Source: Clavibacter sp. B3I6 (lineage in GTDB: Bacteria > Actinomycetota > Actinomycetes > Actinomycetales > Microbacteriaceae). From it: a stretch of 64,000 nt of DNA. Both the position numbers and the translations under genes were made by a program. The stretch lies in contig NZ_JAUSYL010000001.1 of NCBI RefSeq assembly GCF_030816895.1, positions 2,294,001 to 2,358,000 on the forward strand. Reading direction: 5' to 3'. Below are positions 1-7,942 of this stretch, piece by piece. The notes below the pieces were generated by a model. It saw only the letters and a program-made list of their open reading frames with translations. It did not search any database and had not been told where the DNA came from. How positions within the stretch are numbered: position 1 is the stretch's first letter; every line of letters begins with the position of its first letter.

Positions 1-84
1 CTCATGACCACGGCGAACAGCCCCGGCGGCCTCCTCATCATGCGCGAGCCGCCCGAGGACGAGCCTCGCGACGACGCGCGCTGA
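1..84 (+). CDS. C-terminal end of an unidentified protein (partial)
   Basis: The window opens inside a reading frame whose last 27 codons are visible before a TGA at 82-84. The tail ends in an acidic and arginine-rich stretch (residues EPPEDEPRDDAR). Nothing in so short a tail identifies the family. The frame assignment rests only on the open frame and its high-GC codon usage, so this is a tentative partial gene. No terminator hairpin is obvious in the 150 bases that follow. Confidence 0.45.
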   Translation, partial: LMTTANSPGGLLIMREPPEDEPRDDAR

Positions 85-238
85 CGCCCCTCCGCGGAGC
101 GCCGAACAGGTCCCCGATCGGGGGCTAGACCCATCAGCCTTACGCTGTCAACCCCCCGACGGGCATTGGAGCGCAGCGGTCGCTGCTGGCATCGTGGTCC
201 CGGGTCACGCGGGTGCGGCGCCCGGGGAGAAGGACGCG

Positions 239-565
239 ATGCAGGACACCGACGCCGACGGCATGGGGGACCTGGTCCAGTCGTCCGCCAGCGAGGCCCT
301 TCCCGCCCGCCAGCGGGAGCACGTCCGCAGCGCCACGGAGCAGGCGAGGTACGTGGCCGGCTACTTCGGCTGGTCGATCACCGGCGACACGATCCGCGGC
401 ACCGAGGACGCGGTCGCGCTCTACATCGAGGACCTCGCGGCCGCCCTCGGCGAGCTGGGGTGGATCTCCCCCGGCGCCATCCACTGGGACCGGCTGCCCT
501 TCGGCGAGGACGAGGCCGCCGAGGCCCTCCGCGTCGTGCAGCGCGCCCACGGCTGGGACGTCTGA
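239..565 (+). CDS. Hypothetical protein, 108 aa
   Basis: Small soluble protein that I do not recognise. It is acidic and alanine-rich, with a predicted helical centre (residues about 25-90) and conserved-looking aromatic positions (YFGWSITG, LGWISPGAIHWDRLPFGEDE). The frame is open further upstream, but the ATG at 239 has a good ribosome binding site (GGGGAGAAGG, 5-7 bases upstream), so I start there. It stands alone, with about 150 bases before it and a 370-base gap after it. No membrane segment or signal peptide is seen. Function unknown. Confidence 0.6.
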   Translation: MQDTDADGMGDLVQSSASEALPARQREHVRSATEQARYVAGYFGWSITGDTIRGTEDAVALYIEDLAAALGELGWISPGAIHWDRLPFGEDEAAEALRVVQRAHGWDV

Positions 566-938
566 CCGCTTCGCCGTGCATCCGCCGGGAGCGGCGTCAA
601 CCCCCTGGGCATTTCCCCACCCGTGTACCACACTCTCAGCACGAGGCCGTGGCGGGCTCGGGCGCTTGAGGGTTGTCGAGAGTCCTCCTATGCAGTCCGG
701 ACCGCCGGCGAAGGCCCCCAGATCCGCCCCGCGCGGTCGTGTCGTGGACGACCGACGAACGGGGCGGATCGTCTGCGCGGGCCCCGCGTCCCCGTCGCCG
801 TCCGCCCCGTCCGCCGCGCCCGGGAGTCGCCGCTGGCTGGACGCCGCCTGTCCTCCGCTTGGCGGACAGCACCGGAGGGCGTTGTGTAGATGAGCGCCTG
901 CTCCACGAGGGTCCGGCGCTCGAGCACGAAGGAGCACC
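566..938. other. 373-base non-coding gap with a nested hairpin
   Basis: No credible gene lies in this gap; the open frames across it are shadows without ribosome sites. It holds the nested inverted repeat at 721-770 (listed separately) and presumably the promoter of the alcohol dehydrogenase at 939. No convincing -35/-10 pair could be fixed by eye. Confidence 0.5.
721..770. promoter_or_regulatory. Nested inverted repeat upstream of the alcohol dehydrogenase
   Basis: Perfect 11-base arms (GATCCGCCCCG at 721-731, CGGGGCGGATC at 760-770) enclose a second perfect 7-base stem (CGGTCGT at 734-740, ACGACCG at 748-754) with a 7-base loop. It lies about 170 bases before the next start codon. Possible roles are a leader RNA structure, a regulator site, or a terminator for the small gene ending at 565, although no T-run follows. 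Confidence 0.5.
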
Positions 939-2114
939 ATGAAGGCACTCACCTGGCAGGGCATCCACGACGTGGAGGTCAAGGACGTCGAGGACCCCCG
1001 CATCGAGCACGACACCGACGCCGTGATCCGCATCACGTCGACCGCGATCTGCGGATCCGACCTCCACCTCTACGAGGTCTTCGGCCCGTTCCTCGACAAG
1101 GACGACGTGCTCGGCCACGAGAACATGGGCGTCGTCGAGGAGGTCGGCAGCGCCGTCACGAAGCTGAAGGTCGGCGACCGCGTCGTCGTCCCGTTCGTGA
1201 TCGCCTGCCACGACTGCTTCATGTGCGACCGCGGCCTGTTCACGCAGTGCGAGACCACGCAGGTGAAGTCGCAGGGCAGCGGCGCCGCGCTCTACGGCTT
1301 CAGCCAGCTGTACGGATCCATCCCCGGCGGCCAGGCGGAGCGCCTCCGCATGCCGCTCGCCGACGTCAACGCGATCGTCGTGGACGGCGACCTGCCGGAC
1401 GAGCGCTACCTCTTCCTCAGCGACATCCTGCCCACCGCCTGGCAGGGCGTGCAGTACGCGGACGTGCCCGAGGGTGGCACCCTCGGCGTCATGGGCCTCG
1501 GCCCGGTCGGCCAGTTCGCGGCCCGCATCGGCAAGCACCTGGGCTACCGCGTCATCGCGGTCGACCCCGTGCCCGAGCGCCGCGAGATGGCGAAGCGCCA
1601 CGGCATCGAGACCCTCGACCTCACCGACGACGTGGCCGACCGGCTGCGCGCGCTCACCGACGGCCGCGGACCGGACGCCATGGTCGAGGCCGTCGGCATG
1701 GAGGCGCACGGCAGCCCCGCCGCCTCGTTCGCGCAGAAGGCCGCCGGCCTGCTGCCGGACGCCATCGCCCAGAAGGTCATGGACACCGCGAGCGTCGACC
1801 GCCTCGCAGCCCTGCACACGGCGTTCGACGCCGTCCGCCGCGGCGGCACCGTCTCCATCAGCGGCGTCTACGGCGGCGAGGCCGACCCGATGCCCATGAA
1901 GTCGCTCTTCGACAAGCAGATCGCCATCCGCATGGGCCAGTGCAACGTGCAGCACTGGATCCAGGACCTGCTGCCCCTCGTCGAGGACCCGGCCGACCCG
2001 CTCGGCGTCATGGACCTCGTCACGCACACGGCGCCCCTCAGCGAGGCCGCGCACATGTACGAGATCTTCCAGAAGAAGGAGGACGGCTGCATCAAGGTGG
2101 TGCTCAAGCCGTAG
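939..2114 (+). CDS. Zinc-dependent alcohol dehydrogenase (MDR family)
   Basis: 391-residue medium-chain dehydrogenase that oxidises an alcohol or related substrate using NAD(P). Catalytic zinc ligands are visible as C38 (ICGSDLH) and H60-E61 (GHENMG). The structural zinc lobe has four cysteines at C90, C93, C96 and C104. A Rossmann GLGPVG motif lies near residue 185. It resembles the glutathione-independent formaldehyde dehydrogenase-like branch of the family, but the substrate cannot be read from sequence. The ATG at 939 follows GAAGGAG at good spacing. It is monocistronic: a hairpin terminator at 2133-2166 follows and the next gene faces it. Confidence 0.9.
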   Translation: MKALTWQGIHDVEVKDVEDPRIEHDTDAVIRITSTAICGSDLHLYEVFGPFLDKDDVLGHENMGVVEEVGSAVTKLKVGDRVVVPFVIACHDCFMCDRGLFTQCETTQVKSQGSGAALYGFSQLYGSIPGGQAERLRMPLADVNAIVVDGDLPDERYLFLSDILPTAWQGVQYADVPEGGTLGVMGLGPVGQFAARIGKHLGYRVIAVDPVPERREMAKRHGIETLDLTDDVADRLRALTDGRGPDAMVEAVGMEAHGSPAASFAQKAAGLLPDAIAQKVMDTASVDRLAALHTAFDAVRRGGTVSISGVYGGEADPMPMKSLFDKQIAIRMGQCNVQHWIQDLLPLVEDPADPLGVMDLVTHTAPLSEAAHMYEIFQKKEDGCIKVVLKP

Positions 2115-2132
2115 CCTCCCGGCTCGCCTGAT

Positions 2133-2166
2133 GACGGCCGCGTCCCCTCCCCGGGGCGCGGCCGTC
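2133..2166. terminator. Bidirectional hairpin terminator
   Basis: Perfect 10-base arms (GACGGCCGCG at 2133-2142, CGCGGCCGTC at 2157-2166) with a 14-base C/G-rich loop. It sits between the convergent dehydrogenase (ends 2114) and oxidoreductase (ends 2211) and probably serves both. There is no T-run, as is common in high-GC actinobacteria. Confidence 0.65.
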
Positions 2167-2210
2167 GTCGTGCGCGGGCGCGGCGGGCTGGGCGCGGCGG
2201 GCGCTCGGCG

Positions 2211-3221
2211 TCAGCGGGCGCCGATGCGCTCGAGGATCCCGTCCATCAGCTCCGCGAGGCCGATCGACTCCGCGTGCGGCATCTCGGCGCACTCCACGGC
2301 GCCGGCGCGGATCGCGTCGCGGGCGGCGCGGAACATGGGCACGTAGCCGCGGCCCTCGATCGCGTGCTCCCGGCGCTCGGGATCGCCGTCGGCGGGCACG
2401 ATCGCGAGGCCCGGGGAGGCGAGGAACAGCGGATCCACCTCGATGCGGCCGGCCGTGCCGCTGACGGTCGCGCCCAGCGGGAGGGCGGCGACGAGCGAGC
2501 AGGCGAGCGTCGCGTGACGTCCGTCGGGCCAGCCGAGCAGGATCGCGACCTCGGTGTCGACGCCGCCGTCGACGACCGTGCCGACCGCGGCGACCGAGGA
2601 CGGCGTGCCGAACAGGCCGTGCGCGAACGCGAGCGGGTACACGCCCATGTCGAGGAGCGTGCCGCCGCCCACCTCGGGGTCCCAGAGGCGCCCTTCCCCC
2701 TCCGCGGTGACGAAGCCGAAGGCCACGGAGATGGCGCGCGGATCCCCGATGCGGCCCGCGGCGATCGCCTCCTGCACCGCGAGGTACCCGGGCGAGAACG
2801 CCATCCACAGCGCCTCGAGGAACAGCAGGCCCTCGGTGCGGGCGATCTCGACCAGCGCGCGCGTGTCGGCGGCCGTCGTAGTGGCGGGCTTCTCGCACAC
2901 GACGTGCTTGCCGGCCCGGAGCGCGGCCTCGGCCTGCCCGCGGTGGAGCGTGTGCGGGGTGGCGACGTAGACGGCGTCGACCTCGTCGTCGGCGAGGAGC
3001 GCCTCGAGGCTGTCGTGGATCCGCGGGATGCCGCACGCGGACGCCAGCTCCTCGGAGCTCGACCGGGAGCGCGAGTGGACGGCGACGACCTCGACGCCGT
3101 CGACCAGCTGCAGGTCGGGGACGACCGACGTCGCGATGCCGGCGGCCCCGATCACGCCGAAGCGGAGGGGGCGGGCGTCCAGGTCCGTGCGCGCGGCGGC
3201 GGGCGGCGTCATCGTCGACAT
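2211..3221 (-). CDS. Gfo/Idh/MocA family oxidoreductase
   Basis: 336-residue NAD(P)-dependent sugar or cyclitol dehydrogenase. The N-terminal Rossmann fold shows GVIGAAGIA near residue 22 and the family hallmark EKP (CEKPATT) near residue 110. The C-terminal alpha/beta substrate domain follows. The ATG at 3221 is preceded exactly 6 bases away by TAGGCT (3228-3233, minus strand), so the transcript is probably leaderless. The gene is divergent from the sugar ABC transporter, and a LacI-type operator (3239-3252) falls between its -10 and the expected -35. This suggests co-control with the transporter and a role in metabolising the imported sugar. The substrate is unknown. Confidence 0.88.
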   Translation of the reverse strand: MSTMTPPAAARTDLDARPLRFGVIGAAGIATSVVPDLQLVDGVEVVAVHSRSRSSSEELASACGIPRIHDSLEALLADDEVDAVYVATPHTLHRGQAEAALRAGKHVVCEKPATTTAADTRALVEIARTEGLLFLEALWMAFSPGYLAVQEAIAAGRIGDPRAISVAFGFVTAEGEGRLWDPEVGGGTLLDMGVYPLAFAHGLFGTPSSVAAVGTVVDGGVDTEVAILLGWPDGRHATLACSLVAALPLGATVSGTAGRIEVDPLFLASPGLAIVPADGDPERREHAIEGRGYVPMFRAARDAIRAGAVECAEMPHAESIGLAELMDGILERIGAR

Positions 3222-3238
3222 GCGGCGAGCCTACGGCG

Positions 3239-3252
3239 TGAGAGCGCTTCCA
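3239..3252. promoter_or_regulatory. LacI-type operator 1
   Basis: TGAGAGCGCTTCCA, an imperfect palindrome around the central GCGC typical of LacI-family sites. It lies inside the promoter spacer of the divergent oxidoreductase and about 30 bases upstream of the ABC operon -35. Confidence 0.7.
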
Positions 3253-3270
3253 CGGAAGTGCGCCGCGGGG

Positions 3271-3300
3271 TTGACACGACCGAAAAGCGCCGCATATGGT
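3271..3300 (+). promoter_or_regulatory. Promoter of the sugar ABC operon
   Basis: TTGACA at 3271-3276 (perfect -35), an 18-base spacer, and TATGGT at 3295-3300 (-10, 4 of 6). The predicted start near 3307 lies just before operator 2, the geometry expected for repression by blocking RNA polymerase. Confidence 0.75.
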
Positions 3301-3313
3301 CTGCCGGACGGCG

Positions 3314-3327
3314 TGAGAGCGCTCTTA
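3314..3327. promoter_or_regulatory. LacI-type operator 2
   Basis: TGAGAGCGCTCTTA, a palindrome with one mismatch (TGAGAGC / GCTCTTA). It lies just downstream of the predicted transcription start of the ABC operon and 75 bases from operator 1. The likely binding protein is the LacI regulator at 6868. Confidence 0.75.
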
Positions 3328-3373
3328 CAGCGGGAGCACCGACGCTCGACCAGGCACAAGGGAGTGACCTTCG

Positions 3374-4696
3374 ATGAACACAGCACGAACGCGCACGGCC
3401 GCCGGCATCGCCGGAGCCGCGGTGATCGCCCTCCTCGCGACCGGATGCACCTCCGGCTCGTCGGACGGCGCGGCAGGCGGCGACGAGGACATCACCCTCA
3501 CCGTCACCACCTTCAACACCATGGGCTTCGAGGACCTCTACACGCAGTACGAGGAGGAGAACCCCGGCATCACGATCGAGGCCACCAACATCGACTCGGG
3601 CGGCAACGCCCTCGTCGACTGGCAGACCAAGCAGGCCGCCGGGGCGGGGCTCCCCGACGTGCAGGCGGTCGAGGAGGGGTGGCTGAGCAAGGTCATGCTC
3701 GTCTCCGACTCCTTCACCGACCTCCGCGACCACGGCATCGAGGACGTCAAGGACCGCTGGGTCCCATGGAAGTACGAGCAGGCCACGGATCCCGAGGGCC
3801 GCGTCATCGGCTACGGCACCGACATCGGTCCCGAGGGCCTCTGCTACAACACGAAGCTCTTCGCCGAGGCGGGCCTGCCCACCGACCGCACCGAGGTCGC
3901 CGCGCTCTTCGGCGGCGACGACGCCACGTGGGACAAGTACTTCGAGGTCGGTGCGCAGTACAAGGACGCGACCGGCAGGGCCTTCTACGACCAGTCCGGC
4001 TTCATCTGGAACGCCATGGTCAACCAGCAGCCCGAGGGCTACTACACAGAGGACGGCAAGCTCAACGTCGAGGGCAACGCCGACCTCGAGGCCCTGTGGG
4101 GCCAGGTCGCCGACGGCGCCGAGGCCGGTCTCGCCGACGGCCAGACCGCGTTCGAATGGGGCGGCGGCAAGGCCTTCACCGACGGGTCCTTCGCGACCAT
4201 GGTCTGCCCCGCGTGGATGCTCGGCATCGTCAAGGGCAGCACCGAGTCCGCCGGCGGCGACGCCACCACGGGCTGGGACTTCGCGGACGTCTTCCCCGGC
4301 GGATCGGCGAACTGGGGCGGGTCGTTCCTGACCGTCCCCACCACGTCGGAGCACCCGGAGGAGGCGGCGGCGCTCGCCGCGTGGATCACGGAGCCCGCGC
4401 AGCAGGCGAAGGCGTTCCAGGCCGCGGGACCCTTCCCGAGCACCATCGAGGCGCAGACCTCCGAGGACGTCACCGGGACCAGCGACCTCACCGCGTTCTT
4501 CAACGACGCGCCGCTCGGCACCGCGCTCGCCGCGCGCGCCGAGGGCATCGAGGCCCAGTTCAAGGGACCGGACGACTCGGTGATCCAGGAGCAGGTCTTC
4601 GGCCCCTCCATCCAGGCGCTCGACTCCGGCAAGTCGGACGGCGACAAGGCCTGGGCCGACGCCATCACGCTGCTCGGCCAGCTGGTCGAGGAGTAG
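3374..4696 (+). CDS. Sugar ABC transporter substrate-binding lipoprotein (CUT1 family)
   Basis: 440-residue family 1 extracellular solute-binding protein. It has a lipoprotein signal: positive N-terminus, hydrophobic stretch AGAAVIALLA, and lipobox LATGC with the acylated Cys at about residue 25. The mature protein should sit outside the membrane and deliver a carbohydrate to the two permeases that follow. Length and the pattern TFNTMGFEDLYTQYEEENPG are typical of the family. Cellobiose or another oligosaccharide is plausible from the transporter type and the LacI/CebR-like operator, but this is inference. A GGGAG ribosome site precedes ATG 3374. A hairpin follows the stop and may help maintain higher expression of the binding protein. 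Confidence 0.9.
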   Translation: MNTARTRTAAGIAGAAVIALLATGCTSGSSDGAAGGDEDITLTVTTFNTMGFEDLYTQYEEENPGITIEATNIDSGGNALVDWQTKQAAGAGLPDVQAVEEGWLSKVMLVSDSFTDLRDHGIEDVKDRWVPWKYEQATDPEGRVIGYGTDIGPEGLCYNTKLFAEAGLPTDRTEVAALFGGDDATWDKYFEVGAQYKDATGRAFYDQSGFIWNAMVNQQPEGYYTEDGKLNVEGNADLEALWGQVADGAEAGLADGQTAFEWGGGKAFTDGSFATMVCPAWMLGIVKGSTESAGGDATTGWDFADVFPGGSANWGGSFLTVPTTSEHPEEAAALAAWITEPAQQAKAFQAAGPFPSTIEAQTSEDVTGTSDLTAFFNDAPLGTALAARAEGIEAQFKGPDDSVIQEQVFGPSIQALDSGKSDGDKAWADAITLLGQLVEE

Positions 4697-4701
4697 GAGC
4701 C

Positions 4702-4722
4702 GGGCGGCCCGCAGGGCCGTCC
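4702..4722 (+). promoter_or_regulatory. Intercistronic hairpin after the binding-protein gene
   Basis: A 9-base stem with one G-U pair (4702-4710 with 4714-4722) and a 3-base GCA loop, in the 89-base gap between the binding protein and the first permease. Such hairpins in sugar ABC operons are known to stabilise the upstream message or attenuate the downstream genes. Confidence 0.5.
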
Positions 4723-4785
4723 ACCCGGGAGGTGCGGGCGCACGGGTGCCCGTACCTCCCTCCCCCACGCGCGAGAGAAGGACCG

Positions 4786-5916
4786 ATGACGACCACGCTG
4801 CGCCCCCCGGCGCCACCCCGATCCCCCGCGCGCACGCCGCGGGCACCCGAGCCGCCCACCTGGCGGCAGCGGCTCTCGACCTGGGACTTCCGCTACTCGC
4901 CCTACCTCTACGTGGCGCCGTTCTTCATCCTGTTCGCGCTGGTGGGGCTGTTCCCGCTGCTCTACACGTTCGTCGTGTCGCTCAACGACTGGAACCTGCT
5001 GACCGGCGCCGGCGACTGGATCGGCTTCGAGAACTACGCCGTCGAGCTGGCGGACCCGCTGTTCTGGAACTCCGTCTTCAACACCTTCAGCATCTTCGTG
5101 CTGTCGACGATCCCGCAGCTCGCCGTGGCCGCGGCCATCGCCGCCATCCTCGACCAGAACCTCCGGGCGAAGACCTTCTGGCGGATGAGCGTGATCCTGC
5201 CGTACATCGTCACGCCGGTCGCGGTGGCGATCATCTTCAGCAGCGTCTTCGGCGAGAAGTACGGGCTCGTCAACAACGTGCTCACCGAGATCGGCATCGA
5301 TCCGATCATGTGGAAGACCGAGACGCTGCCCTCCCACCTCGCCATCGCGACGATGGTGAACTGGCGCTGGACCGGGTACAACGCCCTCATCCTGCTGGCC
5401 GCGATGCAGGCCGTGCCGCGCGACGTGCACGAGTCGGCGGCGCTCGACGGGGCGGGAGCGGTGCGCCGCTTCTTCTCCATCACGGTGCCGAGCATCCGGC
5501 CGACCCTCATCTTCGTGATCATCACGGCCACCATCGGCGGGCTGCAGATCTTCACCGAGCCGAAGCTGTTCAACGTGGCCACCACGACGCCGGGCGGCCC
5601 GCAGCGGCAGTACCAGACGACCGTGCTCTACCTGTGGGACCTCGCCTTCAACCGGCAGGACTTCGGCAAGGCCAGCGCGGTGGCGTGGATCCTCTTCCTG
5701 ATGATCGTGCTCATCGGCCTGCTCAACTTCTGGATTTCCCGGCGGATCGCGGGCGTCGAGGCCCGGGGATCGAGGCGCCGCACGCGACGCGCCATCAGCC
5801 GCTTCCGCGCGCAGCCGGCCGCACCCTCGCCTGGCGCGACGACCGTGCCGCAGGCGCCCGACACCGTCCTTCCCGAGGAGCGGGCCCACGCCCGCGATGA
5901 GGAGACCGCATCATGA
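4786..5916 (+). CDS. Sugar ABC transporter permease 1 (MalF-type)
   Basis: 376-residue inner membrane permease of the CUT1 family with six predicted membrane helices, beginning at YLYVAPFFILFALVGLFPLL. The EAA loop that contacts the ATPase is visible (ESAALDGAGAVRRFFSITVP). The N-terminal 35 residues are Pro/Ala/Arg-rich and the C-terminal tail is long and basic, both cytoplasmic. The frame is open far upstream, but the ATG at 4786 has GAGAAGGA just before it and begins the family homology. Its stop overlaps the next gene by ATGA (5913-5916). No ATPase gene is in the operon; as in other actinobacteria a shared MsiK/MalK-type ATPase is expected elsewhere. Confidence 0.9.
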   Translation: MTTTLRPPAPPRSPARTPRAPEPPTWRQRLSTWDFRYSPYLYVAPFFILFALVGLFPLLYTFVVSLNDWNLLTGAGDWIGFENYAVELADPLFWNSVFNTFSIFVLSTIPQLAVAAAIAAILDQNLRAKTFWRMSVILPYIVTPVAVAIIFSSVFGEKYGLVNNVLTEIGIDPIMWKTETLPSHLAIATMVNWRWTGYNALILLAAMQAVPRDVHESAALDGAGAVRRFFSITVPSIRPTLIFVIITATIGGLQIFTEPKLFNVATTTPGGPQRQYQTTVLYLWDLAFNRQDFGKASAVAWILFLMIVLIGLLNFWISRRIAGVEARGSRRRTRRAISRFRAQPAAPSPGATTVPQAPDTVLPEERAHARDEETAS

Positions 5917-6821
5917 CCGCCACCGTCACCCGGCCCCGCGCCGCCGACCGTCCCGCCTCCCCGGACGGGCCGCCCCACCGCCGTCGTCCGAACGGCGGCA
6001 CCGGGCTCGACCGCCGGCCCGGCTTCCTCGCCTACGGGCTGATCCTCGCCGTGTTCATCGGCGGTGCCTACCCGCTGTGGTGGTCCGTCGTCATGGGGTC
6101 GAGCGACAAGTCGGCGCTCACCGACACCTGGCCGTCGCTGCTGCCGGGCGGGCGCTTCTGGATCAACGTGGCCGACGTCATCGACACGGTGCCGTTCTGG
6201 CTCGCGCTGATGAACAGCATCATCGTGTCGACCGTGATCAGCGTCTCCGTCATCACGTTCTCCACGCTCGCCGGGTACGCCTTCGCGAAGCTGCGCTTCC
6301 GCGGGCAGGAGGGGCTCATGGTCTTCGTCATCGCGACGCTGGCCGTGCCCACGCAACTCGGCATCATCCCGCTGTTCATGCTCATGAAGCAGTTCGGCTG
6401 GACGGGCACGCTCGGCGCCGTCATCGTCCCGACGCTCGTGACCGCGTTCGGCGTGTTCTTCATGCGCCAGTACCTCGTGGACGTGATCCCGACCGAGCTC
6501 ATCGAGGCGGCCCGGATGGACGGCGCCTCGATGATCGGCACCTTCTGGCACGTGGGCGTGCCGGCGGCGCGGCCGGCCATGGCGATCCTCGGGCTGTTCA
6601 CCTTCATGACGGCGTGGACCGACTACCTGTGGCCGCTGCTCGTGGTACCGCAGAACCCGACGCTGCAGGTGGCGCTCAGCCAGCTGCAGTCCGCGAAGTT
6701 CGTCGACTACTCGATCGTGCTGGCCGGAGCGGTGCTCGCGACGCTCCCGCTGCTGGTCCTGTTCGTGCTCGCGGGGCGGCAGCTGATATCCGGGATCATG
6801 GCCGGGGCGGTGAAGGGGTAG
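5913..6821 (+). CDS. Sugar ABC transporter permease 2 (MalG-type)
   Basis: 302-residue partner permease with six predicted membrane helices and the EAA motif EAARMDGASMIGTFWHVGVP. It forms the membrane channel with the preceding protein. ATG 5913 overlaps the upstream stop by four bases, showing translational coupling. The first 35 residues are Pro/Arg-rich and cytoplasmic. The LacI regulator follows after only 46 bases, so the regulator may be partly read through from this operon. Confidence 0.9.
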   Translation: MTATVTRPRAADRPASPDGPPHRRRPNGGTGLDRRPGFLAYGLILAVFIGGAYPLWWSVVMGSSDKSALTDTWPSLLPGGRFWINVADVIDTVPFWLALMNSIIVSTVISVSVITFSTLAGYAFAKLRFRGQEGLMVFVIATLAVPTQLGIIPLFMLMKQFGWTGTLGAVIVPTLVTAFGVFFMRQYLVDVIPTELIEAARMDGASMIGTFWHVGVPAARPAMAILGLFTFMTAWTDYLWPLLVVPQNPTLQVALSQLQSAKFVDYSIVLAGAVLATLPLLVLFVLAGRQLISGIMAGAVKG

Positions 6822-6867
6822 GGGGCCGCCTACACTCGACCCAGCCGGATCGCAGACTGGAGGGCCC

Positions 6868-7884
6868 GTGGCCATCAACGCCGAGCAGGGCTCGCCCACC
6901 CTCGAGATGGTCGGGAAGCTCGCGGGCGTGAGCCGCGCCACCGTCTCGCGGGTGGTGAACGGATCCGACCGCGTCGCGCCGGAGGTCGTCACCGCCGTCA
7001 ACGCGGCGATCGCCCAGCTCAACTACGTGCCCAACCGCGCGGCCCGCTCGCTCGCCGGGCGCCGCACCAACGCGCTGGCGCTCGTGATGCCGGAGCAGAC
7101 CGCCCGGGTGTTCGCGGATCCGTTCTTCGCGTCGCTCATCCAGGGCGCGATGACGTACCTCGCGACCACCGAGTACACGCTCACGCTCCTCATCTCCTCG
7201 CCCGCGCAGGCGGAGAAGACCCGGCGGTTCCTGCTCGGCGGCAACGTCGACGGGGTGCTCGTGGTCTCGCACCACTCGGGCGACGCGACGTTCAGCGGCC
7301 TGCGCGACCGGCTGCCCGTCGTGTTCGCCGGGCGGCCGCTGCGGCAGGACGACCGCGAGGCGCCCACGGTCGACGTCGACAACGTGGGGGCGGCGCGGGC
7401 GGCGACCGAGCACCTCATCCAGCGCGGGCGCACCCGCATCGCGGCGGTGGCGGGCCGGCAGGACATGCCCGCGGGCATCGACCGGCTGCGCGGCTTCCGC
7501 GAGGCGATGACCGCGGCGGGGCTGGATCCCACGCTCGTCGCGGTGGGCGACTTCTCGCCCGCGTCCGGCGCCGACGCGATGCGCACGCTGCTCGCGCGCG
7601 GCGAGCCCATCGACGGCGTCTTCGCGGCGAGCGACCAGATGGCCGCGGGCGTCTACTCGGAGCTCCGCGAGCACGGCCTGCGCGTGCCCCAGGACGTCGC
7701 CGTGGTGGGCTTCGACGACGACTACTTCGCGAAGTCGGCCGTGCCGCCGCTCACGACCGTGCGCCAGCCCAACCAGGAGTTCGGCCGTCGGATGGCGGAG
7801 GTGCTGGTGCGGCTCGTGGGCGGCGAGGACGTGGATCCGCTCACCCTCATGCCGACGACGCTGGTGGTGCGGCAGAGCACGTAG
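6868..7884 (+). CDS. LacI-family transcriptional regulator of the sugar ABC operon
   Basis: 338-residue repressor. The N-terminal helix-turn-helix and hinge are clear (TLEMVGKLAGVSRATVSRVV from about residue 11, then NYVPNRAARSLAGRRT). The rest is a periplasmic-binding-protein-like effector domain ending in the usual VGFDDDYFA and LTTVRQP segments. The start is GTG 6868 with CTGGAGG upstream. It directly follows the transporter operon on the same strand and is the natural ligand of the two TGAGAGCGCT operators at 3239 and 3314, controlling both the transporter and the divergent oxidoreductase. The effector is presumably the transported sugar. Confidence 0.9.
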   Translation: MAINAEQGSPTLEMVGKLAGVSRATVSRVVNGSDRVAPEVVTAVNAAIAQLNYVPNRAARSLAGRRTNALALVMPEQTARVFADPFFASLIQGAMTYLATTEYTLTLLISSPAQAEKTRRFLLGGNVDGVLVVSHHSGDATFSGLRDRLPVVFAGRPLRQDDREAPTVDVDNVGAARAATEHLIQRGRTRIAAVAGRQDMPAGIDRLRGFREAMTAAGLDPTLVAVGDFSPASGADAMRTLLARGEPIDGVFAASDQMAAGVYSELREHGLRVPQDVAVVGFDDDYFAKSAVPPLTTVRQPNQEFGRRMAEVLVRLVGGEDVDPLTLMPTTLVVRQST

Positions 7885-7942
7885 CGGCGGACGACTGCCG
7901 CGTGGACGGGCTGCCAGGGGGACGGGCTGCCGCGCGGACGCG

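Noticed and set aside
4042..5889. Long minus-strand frame opposite the sugar permease
   Set aside because: Low-complexity composition, no start signal; the plus strand has clear permease helices and EAA motif.
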